Positions 1 to 12,952 of a stretch of DNA of 64,000 bases are shown here, in pieces; position 1 is the stretch's first letter; every line of letters starts with the position of its first letter. The notes under the pieces are model-generated. The model made no database searches and had not been told where the DNA came from. It worked only from the letters and a program-made list of their open reading frames with translations. The DNA is taken from NCBI RefSeq assembly GCF_040807025.1, contig NC_090952.1, positions 3,798,001 to 3,862,000 on the forward strand. The letters run 5' to 3'. Origin of the DNA: Struthio camelus. Taxonomy: Eukaryota; Chordata; Aves; Struthioniformes; Struthionidae. A program made the translations under genes and the position numbers.

Positions 1-3000
1 CATGGCTTTGTGACCATGTTGCGTGTGCATGTAGCAGTTTAAACTCAGAAGACAGCGCATTCATTGTTTCAGGTCCTCTGCAAACTCAAGGAGGTGGCAC
101 ACTGGGCTTTGGGGGTCTTCAGGTAAATATGTCACCTGCAAACTTGCTGTTGGAAGCAATGAAACTGAGCTATTGAACTGATCTCTGCATTCTCATGACT
201 TCAGTAATCGGAGGCCCTACACAGAGGCCACAACAATGCTTAAGCTTTAATTGAACCTTTACTCTTAGCAAAGCCCAAAGAGCAAGGCCCTGTAGAGGGA
301 GCTTTAAGGTTTCCTTAATTTAACCAAAATATCCTGCAGCCCATTTAATAGTACATTATGAAGTTTTATCATAAATAATTAACACTGAACTACAATTGAC
401 ATTATGAAGCATGTGGTTGGCTCAGTTAGCATTTTATAACAGCCAGTCATTCACCATGGTGGGGAGAGTTACACAGTCATCATGGCAAAAATCAGCCATA
501 TCCACTAGCAAGAGGCTTGCTTAATACAGCTGTTTCTGGTGCAGAGCATGGCATCTGCTTAACAGCACTGTTCCGGATGAGGAGCAAAGGAAAACTTTGT
601 ATCCAAATTGGATTACAGGAGCAATTTGGTGACGCAGGACTAGAGTCCCGTTGGCCTTTGGCCAGGACTTGGGGATCAAGTACATTACAGGGATAAGTTT
701 GCAGTTGTGCAACAGCTTCACTCCCCTGGACTGGTGTGTTATCACGAGGCACAACACGGGACAGGCAGAATCTGATCCCAAATCCTAAACATGGGAGCTT
801 ACACACATGTCCTCCTTCTGATACAAAAGGTGTACTTTCTCCTCAGAGTAAGCATGGACCGCTTCCTCAGCGTGCTAATCAGAGTGTTTCGTTCTGATGA
901 GACGCCGGGTTTGGGGTGAAATGCAAGCCTGTTTTTCTGATCACTTATGGTCATTGATAGTTCCTGGCAATTTCTGCAAGAAGTCAAGACCAGAGGTCCA
1001 TTCCAAGTGATCTGCCTATCTGACCTTACCCTCAGATTCCTGCCTGGCATTAGACATCCGCTCACTCCTTGCTCCGAAGAGCCGGGCAGTGTTGTACACT
1101 GCTGTCTGCACTCCACAGGTGATTGCACTTCTTGCCGACAGGCAGAGGGACTCCCAGAAATTTAGCTTTCAGCAATGTCAGTGCTACATGGAATGATTGT
1201 CTCAACTTCAAGGTAACTGAGAAAAAAATTTGTCCCAAGGCTTGTAACAAGCATAAAATTTGACCCAGAGTTTGTAAAAAACACAGAGAGACTTCCTGTA
1301 AAAAAGGCAGCATGTCATATAAGTTGATATCATAAGTAGACTGACCACTTTCCATGCTCTATCTCACAACGGAGCTGGGCTTCTCTGCAAGATACAGGGA
1401 CTACAACTTAGTATCTCAGTCAGCATGTCTCTCCCTCACCCCTCGCAGATGGTTTGCACTCCTTGGGGATGTGCCCCTGTCTGTCCACCTGCCTTTACAC
1501 TAGAGAAGATAGCAACACAAAGGTAAAAAACACAGGGTTGAAGTTTGTGGTGAATTTATCATGGCCAGAGCACTGAGCCTTCGTGCTGCTGATCACACTG
1601 GCTACACTGCACAGCTGTTGGGTGCTGCGAACAACTGTAGAGCAGAAGATTCCCATGGTTTTAGCTACAGAATACATCTAGATCTAATCCATTTTTTTCT
1701 TCCCTCCTTAAGCTGTGTCGTGTAATAGAGACATGCAGGCAGCACAACTGAAAATGCAGTTAGAGCTGAACCAAACAGCACAGCTGGGTTAAGAAGAAAT
1801 CCGTGTGAGAACCCAGAGTTAGTCAGCACTCTGGCTGCAGGAGAGAGGTACAGTGCTGAAATATAAGAGGTGCTGAGCAGAGTAGCCTGTGAGAGAGAAA
1901 CCTTGGCAAGGATAATTCAAGCAAATCAGAAGCCATTAACCCTGTACACAGGCTGTGCTCCCTCCCCGGCTCCCTGCAAGGAGACTTTGGTCTCCAGTGG
2001 GAGAGACTGTAGCCTAGGACTCTCTCAGAATACACTATTTCTGCTGTCAGTTCAGTCCTGGTTTGTTCCAGACTTTGACCATTGCCAGGCTCTGCACTGG
2101 AGCAGACTATCTTAGTTTCTGCTACAGAAAGCTACAGAGCAGAGGCCAGGCTCATCCAGCATGTGCTCCCTCCGTGTCATGGAGATATGAGTGGGTCTGC
2201 ACCAGTTGGCCCAGGGCTCTCTCCCTCGGATGCATAACACAAGCCATGTGTAATGCATCACCACCGTGGCCCTACTGAAGCAGCAAATGCTCATTGCAGC
2301 AGGAGAAGGAGAACCCCCCAGTTATGGGTGATCCTCAGACCAGGTAGGCTAGGTGAGACCAGGAGGAGAACACCTCACCTCTTGGCTTAGCAGGTACAGA
2401 CTGCAACATGATTGGAGCTGTGCTCAGTCTGGGACACACTGCCAACGTTTCCCTTGAGATGGGCTGATCTGGGCCCTGGAGTTAGAATTTGGGATGAACA
2501 TGTTCCCTAAAGGGCTTCCCCTCTGGGAGGAGAAGGGAACAGAGGGTCTGCATAAAATAAGGCTCATCCAGGGGTGCGCTGATCTCTGAGTCTGCTCCAG
2601 CATGTGCCCTTCCCTCCTCTTATATGTTAAGATAAGGGTGGGATTTCCTTTCCTATCATGAATGGCAAGATCAGATCAGGCTACTGTTGTTGGAAAATAC
2701 TTTAGTGTCAGCTGCAATGCAAGAGCTGCCCTTTCAGGACCAGCACTCAATAGATTTGTTGGTGTTTCAGTAGTGACATGATTCAGCCTTTCTCCCAGAG
2801 GCAAAGTCTGTCCTATCCTGGTGATGCAGAAAACATGAAGACTCCCTGATGACCCCGGTGAATGGCCTATTCCAGGAGGCAAAGCTGGGAACAGATATGC
2901 TCAGGAACACAGCATTTCCCAAATGTTTCAGAAATGCTGATCGGCTTTGCCAGTGCGGGTAAAGCTTTCTCAAGAAGCTAAGGGTGAGCCAAGGCTGTGA

Positions 3001-3168
3001 GTGGCACAGCAGCCCTGCAGGTAAAGCAGTCTATCCATTACTCCCACCCAAGAGCCAGATGCTGCCTTGATGAGTAGAGGGCACCATCCTTCCCTCTGGA
3101 TGTCATATTCAGGAGAGGTCACAGAAGAAAGTGCCTATCAACACATGAGCCTGAAATGAGAAGTAGGT
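1..3168. other. Left flank, no gene seen
   Basis: Ordinary intergenic sequence. Open frames up to about 109 codons overlap on several frames, without recognisable domains or paired splice sites. The AT-rich stretch 310-460 carries homeodomain-type words (ATAAATAATTAAC at 371-383). Confidence 0.6.
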
Positions 3169-3214
3169 GAAAGGAAAGGGAAAGGAAAGGAAAGGGGAAA
3201 GGAAAAGGAAAGGG
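3169..3214 (+). repeat. (GGAAA)n purine-rich simple repeat
   Basis: Imperfect GAAAG/GGAAA units, all purine on the plus strand. Confidence 0.85.
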
Positions 3215-3383
3215 CTGAGCAGGACTGTGAAGGGAAAAACTGCGGCTGTTTCAAAGGGATCTGACTTCCCTGAAGTCCTTCAGGTCCAAGAATGCAGAAG
3301 GAAAGGGATCTCCTGCCTCCTACTTTGGGCTGATGCACTCTGATCAGAAACCTTCCTTCCCTGAACCAGAGATCCTCAGGGGT

Positions 3384-3507
3384 AGGATTTCTCTCACCTC
3401 AGTTTGACCTCTGGGGGGTTTAGCTTGTCTTTTACCACTTGGGGCAGGATTTCTCTCACCTCAATTTGACCCCTAGGGAGTTCGGCTTGTCACTTAGTGT
3501 TTGGGGC
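3384..3507. repeat. 62-bp tandem duplication, two copies
   Basis: Copies at 3384-3445 and 3446-3507 both begin AGGATTTCTCTCACCTCA and end near TTGGGGC. They differ at roughly a dozen positions without indels, so the duplication is not recent. Confidence 0.85.
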
Positions 3508-6036
3508 AGTTGTAGCTCCAGAAAGTGTGAGACTGCTGTCCTCCTAAAGCTCACAGTGGGCTAAATGCTTCACTGGAGGTACTGATCTCTATCCAAGGAC
3601 CCAGAGAGGCACTGAGTTGGTTTAATTTAAACATCTTCAATGAGGTCAAATGAACCCTACATATGTGTAGCCAGTAGGATCCATGAGCTGTCTCCATGAA
3701 CCAGCTGCTTGATGGCCATTCAGTATAGACTTCCAGCTACCTAGACCTGGAGACTTTAATTCTAGCTGCCACTTTAGTTCACTTCATGGGCAGGATGGGT
3801 CTCTCTCACTATTGAAATTACCACAGCATGATAAAATAACAAACCTTCCATTCATTAAAGTCAGAGCAGGAGTAGGACCTAACTGTTCTACCTAGGCCAG
3901 TTTTTCTGAGGTGCTAAGCAACCAGAATGCAGGCACTGAACCAGTCCAGTATGGCCTGGGGCAGCAGCTGGAGGAATCAAGTTCCAGGAGGTTATATATA
4001 GGGCTAGGAGAGTAACACATCCCTAGTGCAAAGTTCCCAGATAGGCAACACTGATATCAAAATGACATCCTGCATTTCCCTCATATTATTACATATTGCC
4101 CTCTGCTGCTAATCAGCCCTCTGACAGTATCCATAGGACACTTTTTAACAGAGTCTTGCACAAACAGTGGTGTGTGTTAATCTTGAAGGGGCTGAGACAT
4201 GAAGGAGAGGAAGGGAGACGGATATAATTCAGATGCAGTCAACGTTACTGGATGATTTTTCCAAAAATTTTCTTGGATCAGTTATTAACAAGCACCTGTC
4301 AGGCCTTGGTTCAGAGAAGCTCAAACAGAGGTCACAATATACTAGAACAGCCCAGTTAAATTTATGAAGACACTAATCACTAAACACAGCTGTTAAATGA
4401 GTGTCAAGAATGCCAGGGAACAGAGCTGAACAACAGAGCAGAGAGAGAGAGAAGCACATGTAGGATGCTGGACTCTTCCTGCCTTTCGAGGCTCTCATGA
4501 ATTCTCCAGCAATGCAAGCAGCATTTGGAGCTTGTGATTAGAGGAAAAAAGTGGGGAATTGTTTCATCTCTCACGGCAGACTGATGAGCAGCACCATCTC
4601 CCCAGACATCTCACTGGTTCCCAAAAGCCGTGAAGGGTGATCGCAAATTCTTCTGCTGCAGGTTGCTAAAAGAGCTGTGGGCACTCCAAATCGCTACCAG
4701 AATGGGCACCTGAAGGCTGAAATGACTCATCATGACCTTAACTTTACCCATAACCACTTAATTCAGTGCAGATAATGGGCAGGCTGAAAGCAACCCTTAT
4801 AAAAACCTGGCGTGTTGCAACCAGTGACTCTCTGAACTACACTGTTATGCAAGGAAAATACTTCTGTAACCCTTAAAACTCAACAGAACACTTCAGTGTC
4901 GATTGCCTGTGGGTGCATAACCCATTCAGCATGTGTAGACAATGCAGTGAGGGCTTGCCAGTGTCCTATTAGAACATCTCAGCAATATTGATTTTTGATT
5001 TCTAGAGCATCTCCTCCTCAGTATGCTTCACAGCCACTAAAATCTCTCCATATCCAAAGGATCCCTGCCACTTGGTGTTGAAATGCACTTGTCACTGGGG
5101 TGCAGCACAGCAGGAGGGTTTCAGAGGACAGAGAAAGCACTTCCAATAGTGCTTCCAATAGATGCTGACAGCACAGGGCAGGAGAGCCTTTGCATTACAA
5201 GTACAGATGCAACCCTCTCATTCCACCTAATCTCTGCTTAAGATACCACTATCCTCTCTTGTAAGGCTCCACACTACCCCACACCACCACTGTGTACCGT
5301 GTGTTGGCCTGTTTGTCTAATGCTGGAAACCAATGTCCTTCCAGCTGCCACTGATCATGGTCAGATCCTGCAGAAACTAAGCACCAATGTCTCCAGCATC
5401 AGCTCTTAATCCCATCCTTCCCTCACTGTAGAGTGAGCTCCTTAGTTCTTTCCTATTCCCTGACCTTGGATTGCAGTAGTAAAAACATTCAGCTACGTTG
5501 TCAGCTCACATAGGCAGCGCATAGCAAACGTAGCAGCGGAGGCAGAGATGTGGTGGGACATATCTGAGCTTAATATCATTCTTTAACCTTTGGGATTGTG
5601 GGGAGAACTTTCTAAATGGGACCCCAGCATCCACGAGGCAGTGATGTCCATGCGAGCGTGCAGAGAGTATGCAGCACTGAGTAATGTTAGGAACCAGTTC
5701 AAAGTCAGTCTGGAATCATTATGAGAGCCAGAGCAGACAAATGTGGGTGGTAGATACTCTCCTATTGGATTGCAAAGCTCACCAGTCATTTCCTCCTTGA
5801 GTTAGATGCTCAGTTTTATGGAAGACAAACGTGTTTTTGCTTCGATATTTAGCCAACAGTAATGTGCAATGAGACTGGGAAGTGCTTTTCCTGGAGCTGA
5901 TGATGAATGAGGCAGAGATTCTGCTGAGTAGCTTTATACAAGAGTTACTGTGTACATCACTGAAAACAAGCTCTGCAAAACAAGCTCTGATTCGCATGGA
6001 GCAGCTGGATAGTGAAAGAATAGTTAAATATGACTT
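3508..6036. other. Intergenic stretch, no gene seen
   Basis: No recognisable coding frame, RNA gene or transposon. A short local duplication of CTTCCAATAG occurs near 5140-5160. Confidence 0.55.
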
Positions 6037-6085
6037 TATACACACACACATACACACACACACATACACACACGCACGCACACAC
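6037..6085. repeat. (CA)n microsatellite
   Basis: A 49-bp uninterrupted alternating purine-pyrimidine tract of CA units with TA and CG variants. Confidence 0.9.
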
Positions 6086-8431
6086 TTTTTTCTTGTGTGA
6101 AACTAAAACCTCCCTTGCTTAGTATAAATAAAGCATCATTCTTAGTTATCATTTTCATATTTCTCAGAGAGCACTTTTCTTTGGGAGCTACTGGAAATGC
6201 TGCTGACATACTGTGGATGAAATACAGATTTTATCTCTGATCTCTCTATCTCCAAGTGCCCAATGTTTTCAAAATCTCATGTGAGCTCCCCTACTCTCTG
6301 CTCCACCTGGTGATCCAAAGCCAAGTTCCACAGCCTTCCTTAGACCTTATGGCTAAAAACATGTAGAGGTGAGAAGGCCTTCGTCCTAGGAGTATTCCCA
6401 CAGGGCTTCAGTAGGATTGCTAGCTGGTGGTAAGACCTGAGGTGAGATCAAGACCTCAGTCTTTGCATAGGAAAAACACCAGATTAAATTGCTTTGAGTG
6501 TTTCCTTAACACAGATTTTAACAATCTTGTAACTTTATCAGACCCTCTTATTCTCACTGGTGGGCCTATGTACTATGACTCTGGTCTTGCTAGAGTCAAA
6601 TGTTAAACCTGTCGGTGACTGTAGTGAGACTGAGCACCCTGTAAGGTCTCAACCCTTGATTTTGGAAGCAACAAGAGAAAACTCGGAATCTGCTCCTTGG
6701 AAGTGCAAAAAGGGAGACGTCTCAAGGGTGAGTGCCAACAGGCTTTATCTTGTTGTTCTTTGGAGCTCCCATCCTCTTCTGAGCAGACTCAGAGGAAAGT
6801 GATCCAATTTCTGCAGTCCAGAATGCTCTATCCAGGTAAATAGGAACAGAACTGAGTCCTGGGCCTGGGTTTCTTTATAGTATACTTTTAACAGTGCCCA
6901 GCTAGCTGATCTGGAAACCTTTAAAGCCCAAACTATCATCCTTGAGCTGTGGAAATAGGAAAAACTCTTCGAGAATGTCATGAAGATCTGGCTCCTAACC
7001 CACACAATGACTTATTTGCTCATTGTCATTCTTTCCCTACCCCCAGCCCCTGACTAGTGGCTGAGCTGTGACCAAAAGCCAAGACCCCTGAGCATTCACC
7101 CACATTTCAGTGTCAGGCTGCAATAACACAGAGCCATCTGTCTCAACCTTCCCACTGCTAGGTCACCTCTCCCCAGACTTTCCCGGTGCCCTGAATCCCT
7201 AAAACTCTTTCACCCTCAGAAATATTTCCTCCTCTCTTCTGCTCAAAGCAGGTCGCCAGCTTACCTCTGCCACTACGTTCTGATATCTACAGCATAGAAA
7301 GACCTCGCCTCGCCTGGTATAACTGAACTGTAGTGGAAAGTTACATGAGAGGGCCTGATCTTGCACTCCCTGCTCAGACAAAATCCCCAGCAAATTCCCT
7401 GCGTTGGGCAAAGAGCTTGGTAGCTGACAAAGAGCAGAGATGGGAAATATATGTCCTGACCTAGGGCTAGTTACCTGTAAAGAGCAACTGATCAGCTGGG
7501 GAAGAGGCTAATTGTCCTGCTTGCTTCCCTATCCTGTCTACCCACCCTATCCAACCCCTATCCCCTATCAGTCAGCCATGGGGTTTGCCCCTAACACATG
7601 AAGTATCCGGTCTCATTTGCCACACTCTTTCCACAGGCAGCTAATTGATAGTTTTCTCCCTGGGTTCCCCCTTAAGCCCAGCTGTCCTCCTCCCTGCTCA
7701 GGCACCTATGAAGCCTGTAATTACTGCTTTATTCCTTTTTCTCCTGTAGTGGAACAGAGCCTACTTCAAGCACTGGCCTCTTTAAAAATACATCTGCGCT
7801 GCACTGCACTAAAACACATAGAATAATAGAAGAGAGTCCATCAGCATGGGCACCCTTTACCTGTATGACTTTCAAAGGCAAGAATCTTTTAAAGAAAATG
7901 GAGGATTTTCTCTCCTCCAGACCCAAAGCTGAGCACAAAGCTGTGACATGCTGGAAATATTTTAATGAAGAGGTTCATGCCTTCCTCTTCTGGCTTAAGG
8001 GCTGGTCGTAGTGACATGCATGTAGTCTGGAGGGCCTCCACTGAAGCCAGTCAATGTCTGTTGCTGTAACTGGAGGTTGCCAATGCTGGTGACCTGCCTT
8101 CCTGCTCCTCCATTTCCTCAAAAGCTCTATATGAGGCCTAGAGCTAAAAGACTCAATCACATAGCTTAGGGATGGAGAGATGGGGTGGGGAGCCAAAGGT
8201 AGGAACTTGAAAACAGGTCTCAAGGGGATCCCGCTGACAATCCCCAGGCACCTTGGCTATCGGCAACCTTTCTTACCTTTTTTCCCTTCCCGGTGGGGGA
8301 ATCAGCCCCTTGGTGGTGTGATACAGGGCTGACAGAGGAGCTGTGCTGGCACTGTTTGCTAACCACCTGTGGCCCAGGAATGACAGTTATCCCCTGCGCC
8401 TGTAAAATGAAATGGGGTGAAAGGGATCTGC

Positions 8432-8453
8432 TGCAGTGCATGATTGCACTGCA
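8432..8453. repeat. Short perfect inverted repeat
   Basis: TGCAGTGC and GCACTGCA form an 8-bp perfect stem around a 6-nt loop (ATGATT). A further GCAGTG follows directly. Confidence 0.6.
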
Positions 8454-9619
8454 TGCAGTGCCGGATTTTTTTGTTCCAGAACATTAAGGAGGGATAGTGC
8501 TTTCACTAAAATTTCTTCTCTTCAGATACATCTGCATTTGTCTGGAGTTGTCAGCCTTAATTCATCAGAACATAGATAACTTTAAGCATATTCTTACAGG
8601 CTTTAAGGGGTGGTGGCATGGACATGCTGACTTGATCCTTCTAAATATATGCTGACGCCTCAAAGGGCTTAGGTGCCTAAATTCCCTGGAGGATCTTGGC
8701 TTTTATGGCAGAAAATAAATGAGCATGGCACAGAGCTCAACAGCTTGGAAGTAAGTACTGCATTGCAAGAGAGCTCCTTGATGTAGGGCCACCAACAGGA
8801 CTCATTGGTCAGAGCTCCTAGCACCAAAGCCAGAGAATTTCAACATCCCAGGACTGAAACGCATCTTTCTTCTGGAAGCCTTTGCAGCACTAGAGGTAGA
8901 ACTCACTTCTGCTGAGCTGCCGTATCTCCATTTGCAGATGTCTCCACCTGAGCTGATCATCTAACATCTTTATAGTCTTTAAGTAAGACGCCTTTAGGGC
9001 ACAATTCACCTGCTCCACTTCAGAAGTCAATGTTAGAAAGAGATTAACTGCACTGTAGACTCCGTGGTCTTGCTTCGTTGACCGTAACTGAAGTCTAGAG
9101 GTCACTCACCTAGCACTCACCTTTGCAGTCCTACTTTGGAGACCCCAGATGTAAGTGTATCTATCTGGGCTCAAATCCTACCCCTAGTACTAGGTGACTA
9201 AGCTGTTGTCTGACGCTTTTGAGCTATCAAGATGAATCATCTTCTGGCTGAGGGAAGGTAAGGGACTTGTCCCATCCCTGTCTGTCCCATCTGTTTAGAT
9301 GTAGATCAGGAACCAAGTCCCCTAAAATGGCCTCCATCTTCTCACTGAGCTCTTGGCCTGTGTTAGTGGTGGGCGAGCAGATACCCTTAGAGGTGGACTT
9401 GCTGCCAAAGCTATAGATTTGATAAATCTCAAAGCCTGTTTCTATATCAAACCTCAAATGGAAAAAAAGGCAAAAAAAATGGCAAAAGCTGAGTGTCCAG
9501 TCTAATCAATATATCTTTCATTTAATTATAATTTTGCTGTAAGATCATGGTTCAGGGGCTTCCTTTGCACTCCAGGACCAGGGAGACAGAAAGGCTGGGG
9601 GTGTGCAGATGTCTGAGAA

Positions 9620-9690
9620 TCTGTGTGAGTGTATGTGCATATGTGACGTGTTTGTGTGTGTCTGTGTATGTATGCTGCCTGTATATGTCA
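9620..9690. repeat. Imperfect (TG)n tract
   Basis: TG dinucleotides interrupted by CA, AC and TC words; an old, decayed microsatellite. Confidence 0.7.
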
Positions 9691-10689
9691 TGGGTACAAT
9701 GTGTCTGTGCTAGCCATCCCTCTGTGTTCTTATCATATCTACGCACAGATGAGTGTGCAGCTCTGATCCTTCTTCTAAAGCTCTTTCCTGCTTTGCCTTG
9801 GACTTTTCTCAGCCTCTGCCTGCACAATGTGCACTGCAGAGAGCCTGAATTCAGAGAGGTTTCAAGCCCATTTACATTTCCAGCCTGGGCCTCAGTGCTT
9901 CGGTTGAGACCTGTGTGTGCTGCCCCAGAAGAGGGGCTATTGGGAAGCCCTACAGGAAAGATGACAGGCTTTTCAGTATCCCTAACAAGCTAAACTTCCC
10001 CTTGCCTTTCACATCCTGGGGAGTAGCACTGCAGCAAGCAGTCGCTCCTCAGAAGCAGGAGCACAAGAGCAGAGATCCCGAGACATGGGACCAGTAGGGT
10101 GAGGGGCCAGGGCATGAACCTGTCACTGGGCTTTCCTTGTTACCCCCCCATCCTGGCTCCCAGCCCCACTCCTGGGAGGAAGGCCCAGAGGCTGTTCCCT
10201 GACCTGTGACCAGGAGCGTAGCTGTTCAGGAGGGGGTGCTAGGCTGCTGCAGGAGAAATGGCAAAAGGAGCTCTTCTCGGTCTCCTCTTGGACCCTCCCA
10301 TCTGCGTAGCCCAGGACCCAACACCCAGCCCTGGCAGGAGCAATTCCCAGGCCGCCCGGCCCCACTGCACGCCCAGTCCTGCCGAGATCGAATGTGTGAT
10401 GAGTTTGCCAGGCCTTGTGGCCGCTCCCGTAGCCGCCGCCCGCAGAGTCCCGACGCTCCCCAGCGCCCTTCCCGGCCACGGAAGACCCGGGCTGCGTCTC
10501 CTGCTTCTGGTTGTCCGGGCCTGCCCCTCCGTGTGCCATCCTTTGCTTTAGTCCCTGGCGGGACCCCCCCCGCACCCCTTACCTGGCGGCCGGCAGTGCC
10601 GTCCGGGGACCGGGATTTTGTTGTCACCACCCGCAGCGGAGCCCCGGGCGGCCCAGCCTCACTCCAGCTCCCGAGCCGAGCGCGCATTT

Positions 10690-10795
10690 GCCTAAGCGCT
10701 TTGCATTTGTGACTGGGAAATACCGACTCGCCTTTTTATGATCGCGGGTGATAAATATTGCATCGCTCGCCTTGCAAACTTTTAAGAGCAGCGGC
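10690..10795. promoter_or_regulatory. AT-rich regulatory-looking block inside CpG island
   Basis: The block carries TTTGCAT (octamer-like, near 10700), CTTTTTATGATCG and GATAAATATTGCAT within GC-rich surroundings. This texture is typical of conserved elements near developmental genes. No conservation data are available. Confidence 0.3.
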
Positions 10796-10898
10796 AGAGC
10801 GGCACCTGCGAGCCGCCGGCTCCGGGCAGCGACCCCGGCCCGGCGCAGCGCCCCCGCGCCTTCGCCGAAGTCCGGGCAGGACTTAGGCTCTCGCCTTT

Positions 10899-10912
10899 GG
10901 GGGGGGGGGGGG
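10899..10912 (+). repeat. G14 run
   Basis: Fourteen consecutive G followed by CTGCGGGGGG. Likely polymorphic in length. Confidence 0.85.
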
Positions 10913-11067
10913 CTGCGGGGGGAGACGGTCCAAGGCAGGAGTAGCACCAGACTAGAGTGTGTTATGTCTGCGAGGGAGAGCCGAGGAGGTGGGGAGAGCG
11001 AACAGGGCCCTGCTAATGCTGCATGGAGCTGATTCTCCAAGGCCCCCCCGGGCAGCACTCAGCATCC

Positions 11068-11160
11068 AGCCTTCATTAAAATTTCATGGCCAGCACTTGG
11101 CCAAGGTCTATTTATGAAAATGCGCTTTTCGCTTCATGGAAAAAACAGGAATGAAGCGAA
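11068..11160. promoter_or_regulatory. Second AT-rich regulatory-looking block inside CpG island
   Basis: It contains CATTAAAATTTCATGG, a TTGGCCAA palindrome, and CTATTTATG (MEF2-like), followed by GAAAATGCGC. The sharp contrast with the flanking CpG-dense sequence is the only evidence. Confidence 0.3.
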
Positions 11161-12946
11161 AGAACAAAGGCGGGGAAAGGGGTTGCGAAGCGCCCAGGAA
11201 TAGAGCCGTACGGCCGCAGCTGCGCGGGGCCGCGGGGACCCCCGCCCTGCGCAGCTCCCGGCCGGGCAGGGCCGGCGCGGCCGCCGGCGGGAGCCGCCGG
11301 CGGGCGCGGAGCCACCGCAGCCCCTTGCGCGGCCGCGGCAGGCGCGGGCGCTGCCCGGGGGAGGCGCCGCGCGGCTCTGTCCGAGGTGCTGCAGCTCCCG
11401 GGCCGCCGGCTGGCACCTGCTCCCGCTCCTTTCCGCCGGCAGGGCGACAGCGAGCCTGCCCCGCTCAGTTTGGTCAGGCAGCTCCTCGCCTCGCTTTCCT
11501 GGCTGTTTTGGCTCTTCTAGCTCCTTTTGGCGCTTAGTTGCCCCCATATCCCCCGCCGCTCTTCGTAATTTTCCTGATAAAGCGAGGAATTCGAGAGAGG
11601 CTTGTCGTGCTTCGTCCCGCCCCGGGTCCGAGGCGGAAGGTCTGTGCCGGCTGGCCCGGGGCAGGGAGGGTCTGCGGCCAGCCCGCCCGCCGCTCCCTTC
11701 GGGGACCGCGCACCCCGCAGCCCCGGCTCCCCGTCCTCACGCCGGGGCGGGCGGAGCCTGGGCTTGGTGGCTTGCGTTGCCGAAGAAGTTGTAAAACCGA
11801 AAGCAAGGATCCGAGTGACAGGGAGAACAAAATGTGGGTGGGAGGGATCTCACCGCGGCAGAGAGGGCAGTCACACAGGGAGACTTTCACCCCCGGGGGT
11901 CATGGCCCAATTTCTAAGTGGTTTCGGCTCGTTTTGGAAGAGGTTTCGATGTAAGAGGCTGAGATCGCTGGCTGCTAGGGACGAAACTCAAGGGATGTAA
12001 ATAGCGAGGAGCCGGCAGATGAAATACCCTTTCTTCATTCTGCTCAGGATGCTTCTTCGTCCCTGGGTCGGGGCAGGGGAGGCGGCAGGACCTGCCTGAA
12101 AGGACTCCCTCTTCTGAGAGGAACATCCCGCCTTGGCACTCGTTTAAGGGCGAGAGGGAGAGCCTTCCCTGCGGTCCGCCGCTCAGCTTCTGCCCGAGCC
12201 CACGCAAACGAATTTAGCCCAAAGGAGCATTGTCCGGGTCTCAAAATAAAACATACCCAGGGAGCAACATGTGGCGTTTTTAAATACGTGCATTTTAGGC
12301 TGCTCTGGGGCAGGGAAGTGACTCTTTGCTCCTCGCCCCCAAACCCTGCTTGAGTCGCTGATGGCCTGTGCAAATATACAAGAGGGTGCTCAAGTACAAG
12401 CAGGGGGTCGGGCCGTACCGGCTTGGCCGGGGAGGGGACCCGAGGCGGGCACGGGGCGCTGGGGATGGGCTCTCCCGGTCAGCCCGGCCCGCAGCCACGG
12501 AGCCGCGGTGAGGGCGGCTGCACCCTCCCGGGCCGCTGCTCCGGGAGCGGCGGCGGAGCCGTACCGGCTTCGGATGAGCCCCCGCGCCGATCCCTCCTCC
12601 TCGCCGGCCCCATCCCAGCCCCATCGAGCCCGTGAGGGGGCGGCGGGTCCTGGCGGGGCGGGCAGCTCTGGCCGGCGAGTGGCCGCAGTTCGTTTCGATG
12701 TGATTTCATTTCGTTTCATTTCGTCTCTGTCCCCTCGGGGGAGGGAAAGGCCGAGCATCACCGACGGGTCCCGTCGGGAAACGGCGGCAGCTCAGTGAGC
12801 GGGACCGGACACGCGGAGCCGCGCCGAGCCGCTCCAGGCCCCTCAGCCCTGTCGCACCGGCCGTGGGCTCCTCGGACCGGGACCGGGCAGCTCCCGGGAG
12901 CCGCAGTAACTCCACGAGGCAGGAGAGTGAGGTAAAACGTGCATGA

Positions 12947-12952
12947 TTTATT
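12947..12952 (-). terminator. Distal poly(A) signal candidate (AATAAA)
   Basis: The minus strand reads CGAATAAATCATG. It is about 1.2 kb after the stop, at the boundary between AT-richer UTR-like sequence and the downstream CpG island. ATTAAA variants also occur between the two canonical sites, beside the oligo(A) tracts. Confidence 0.45.

Larger units (their letters stand above)
6086..10329. other. Intergenic stretch, no gene seen
   Basis: No domain is recognised in its open frames. It includes an imperfect TG-rich tract (about 9620-9690) and two short A runs near 9461-9480. The 148-codon frame at 9547-9993 runs through the TG tract and is low-complexity at its start. Confidence 0.55.

Noticed and set aside
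9547..9993. 148-codon plus-strand frame with Cys/Val-rich start
   Set aside because: It reads through a decayed TG repeat and shows no domain.
10206..12800. Many 100-170 codon frames on both strands of the CpG island
   Set aside because: They overlap in several frames and have the compositional bias expected of translated GC-rich DNA. None has a recognisable domain.
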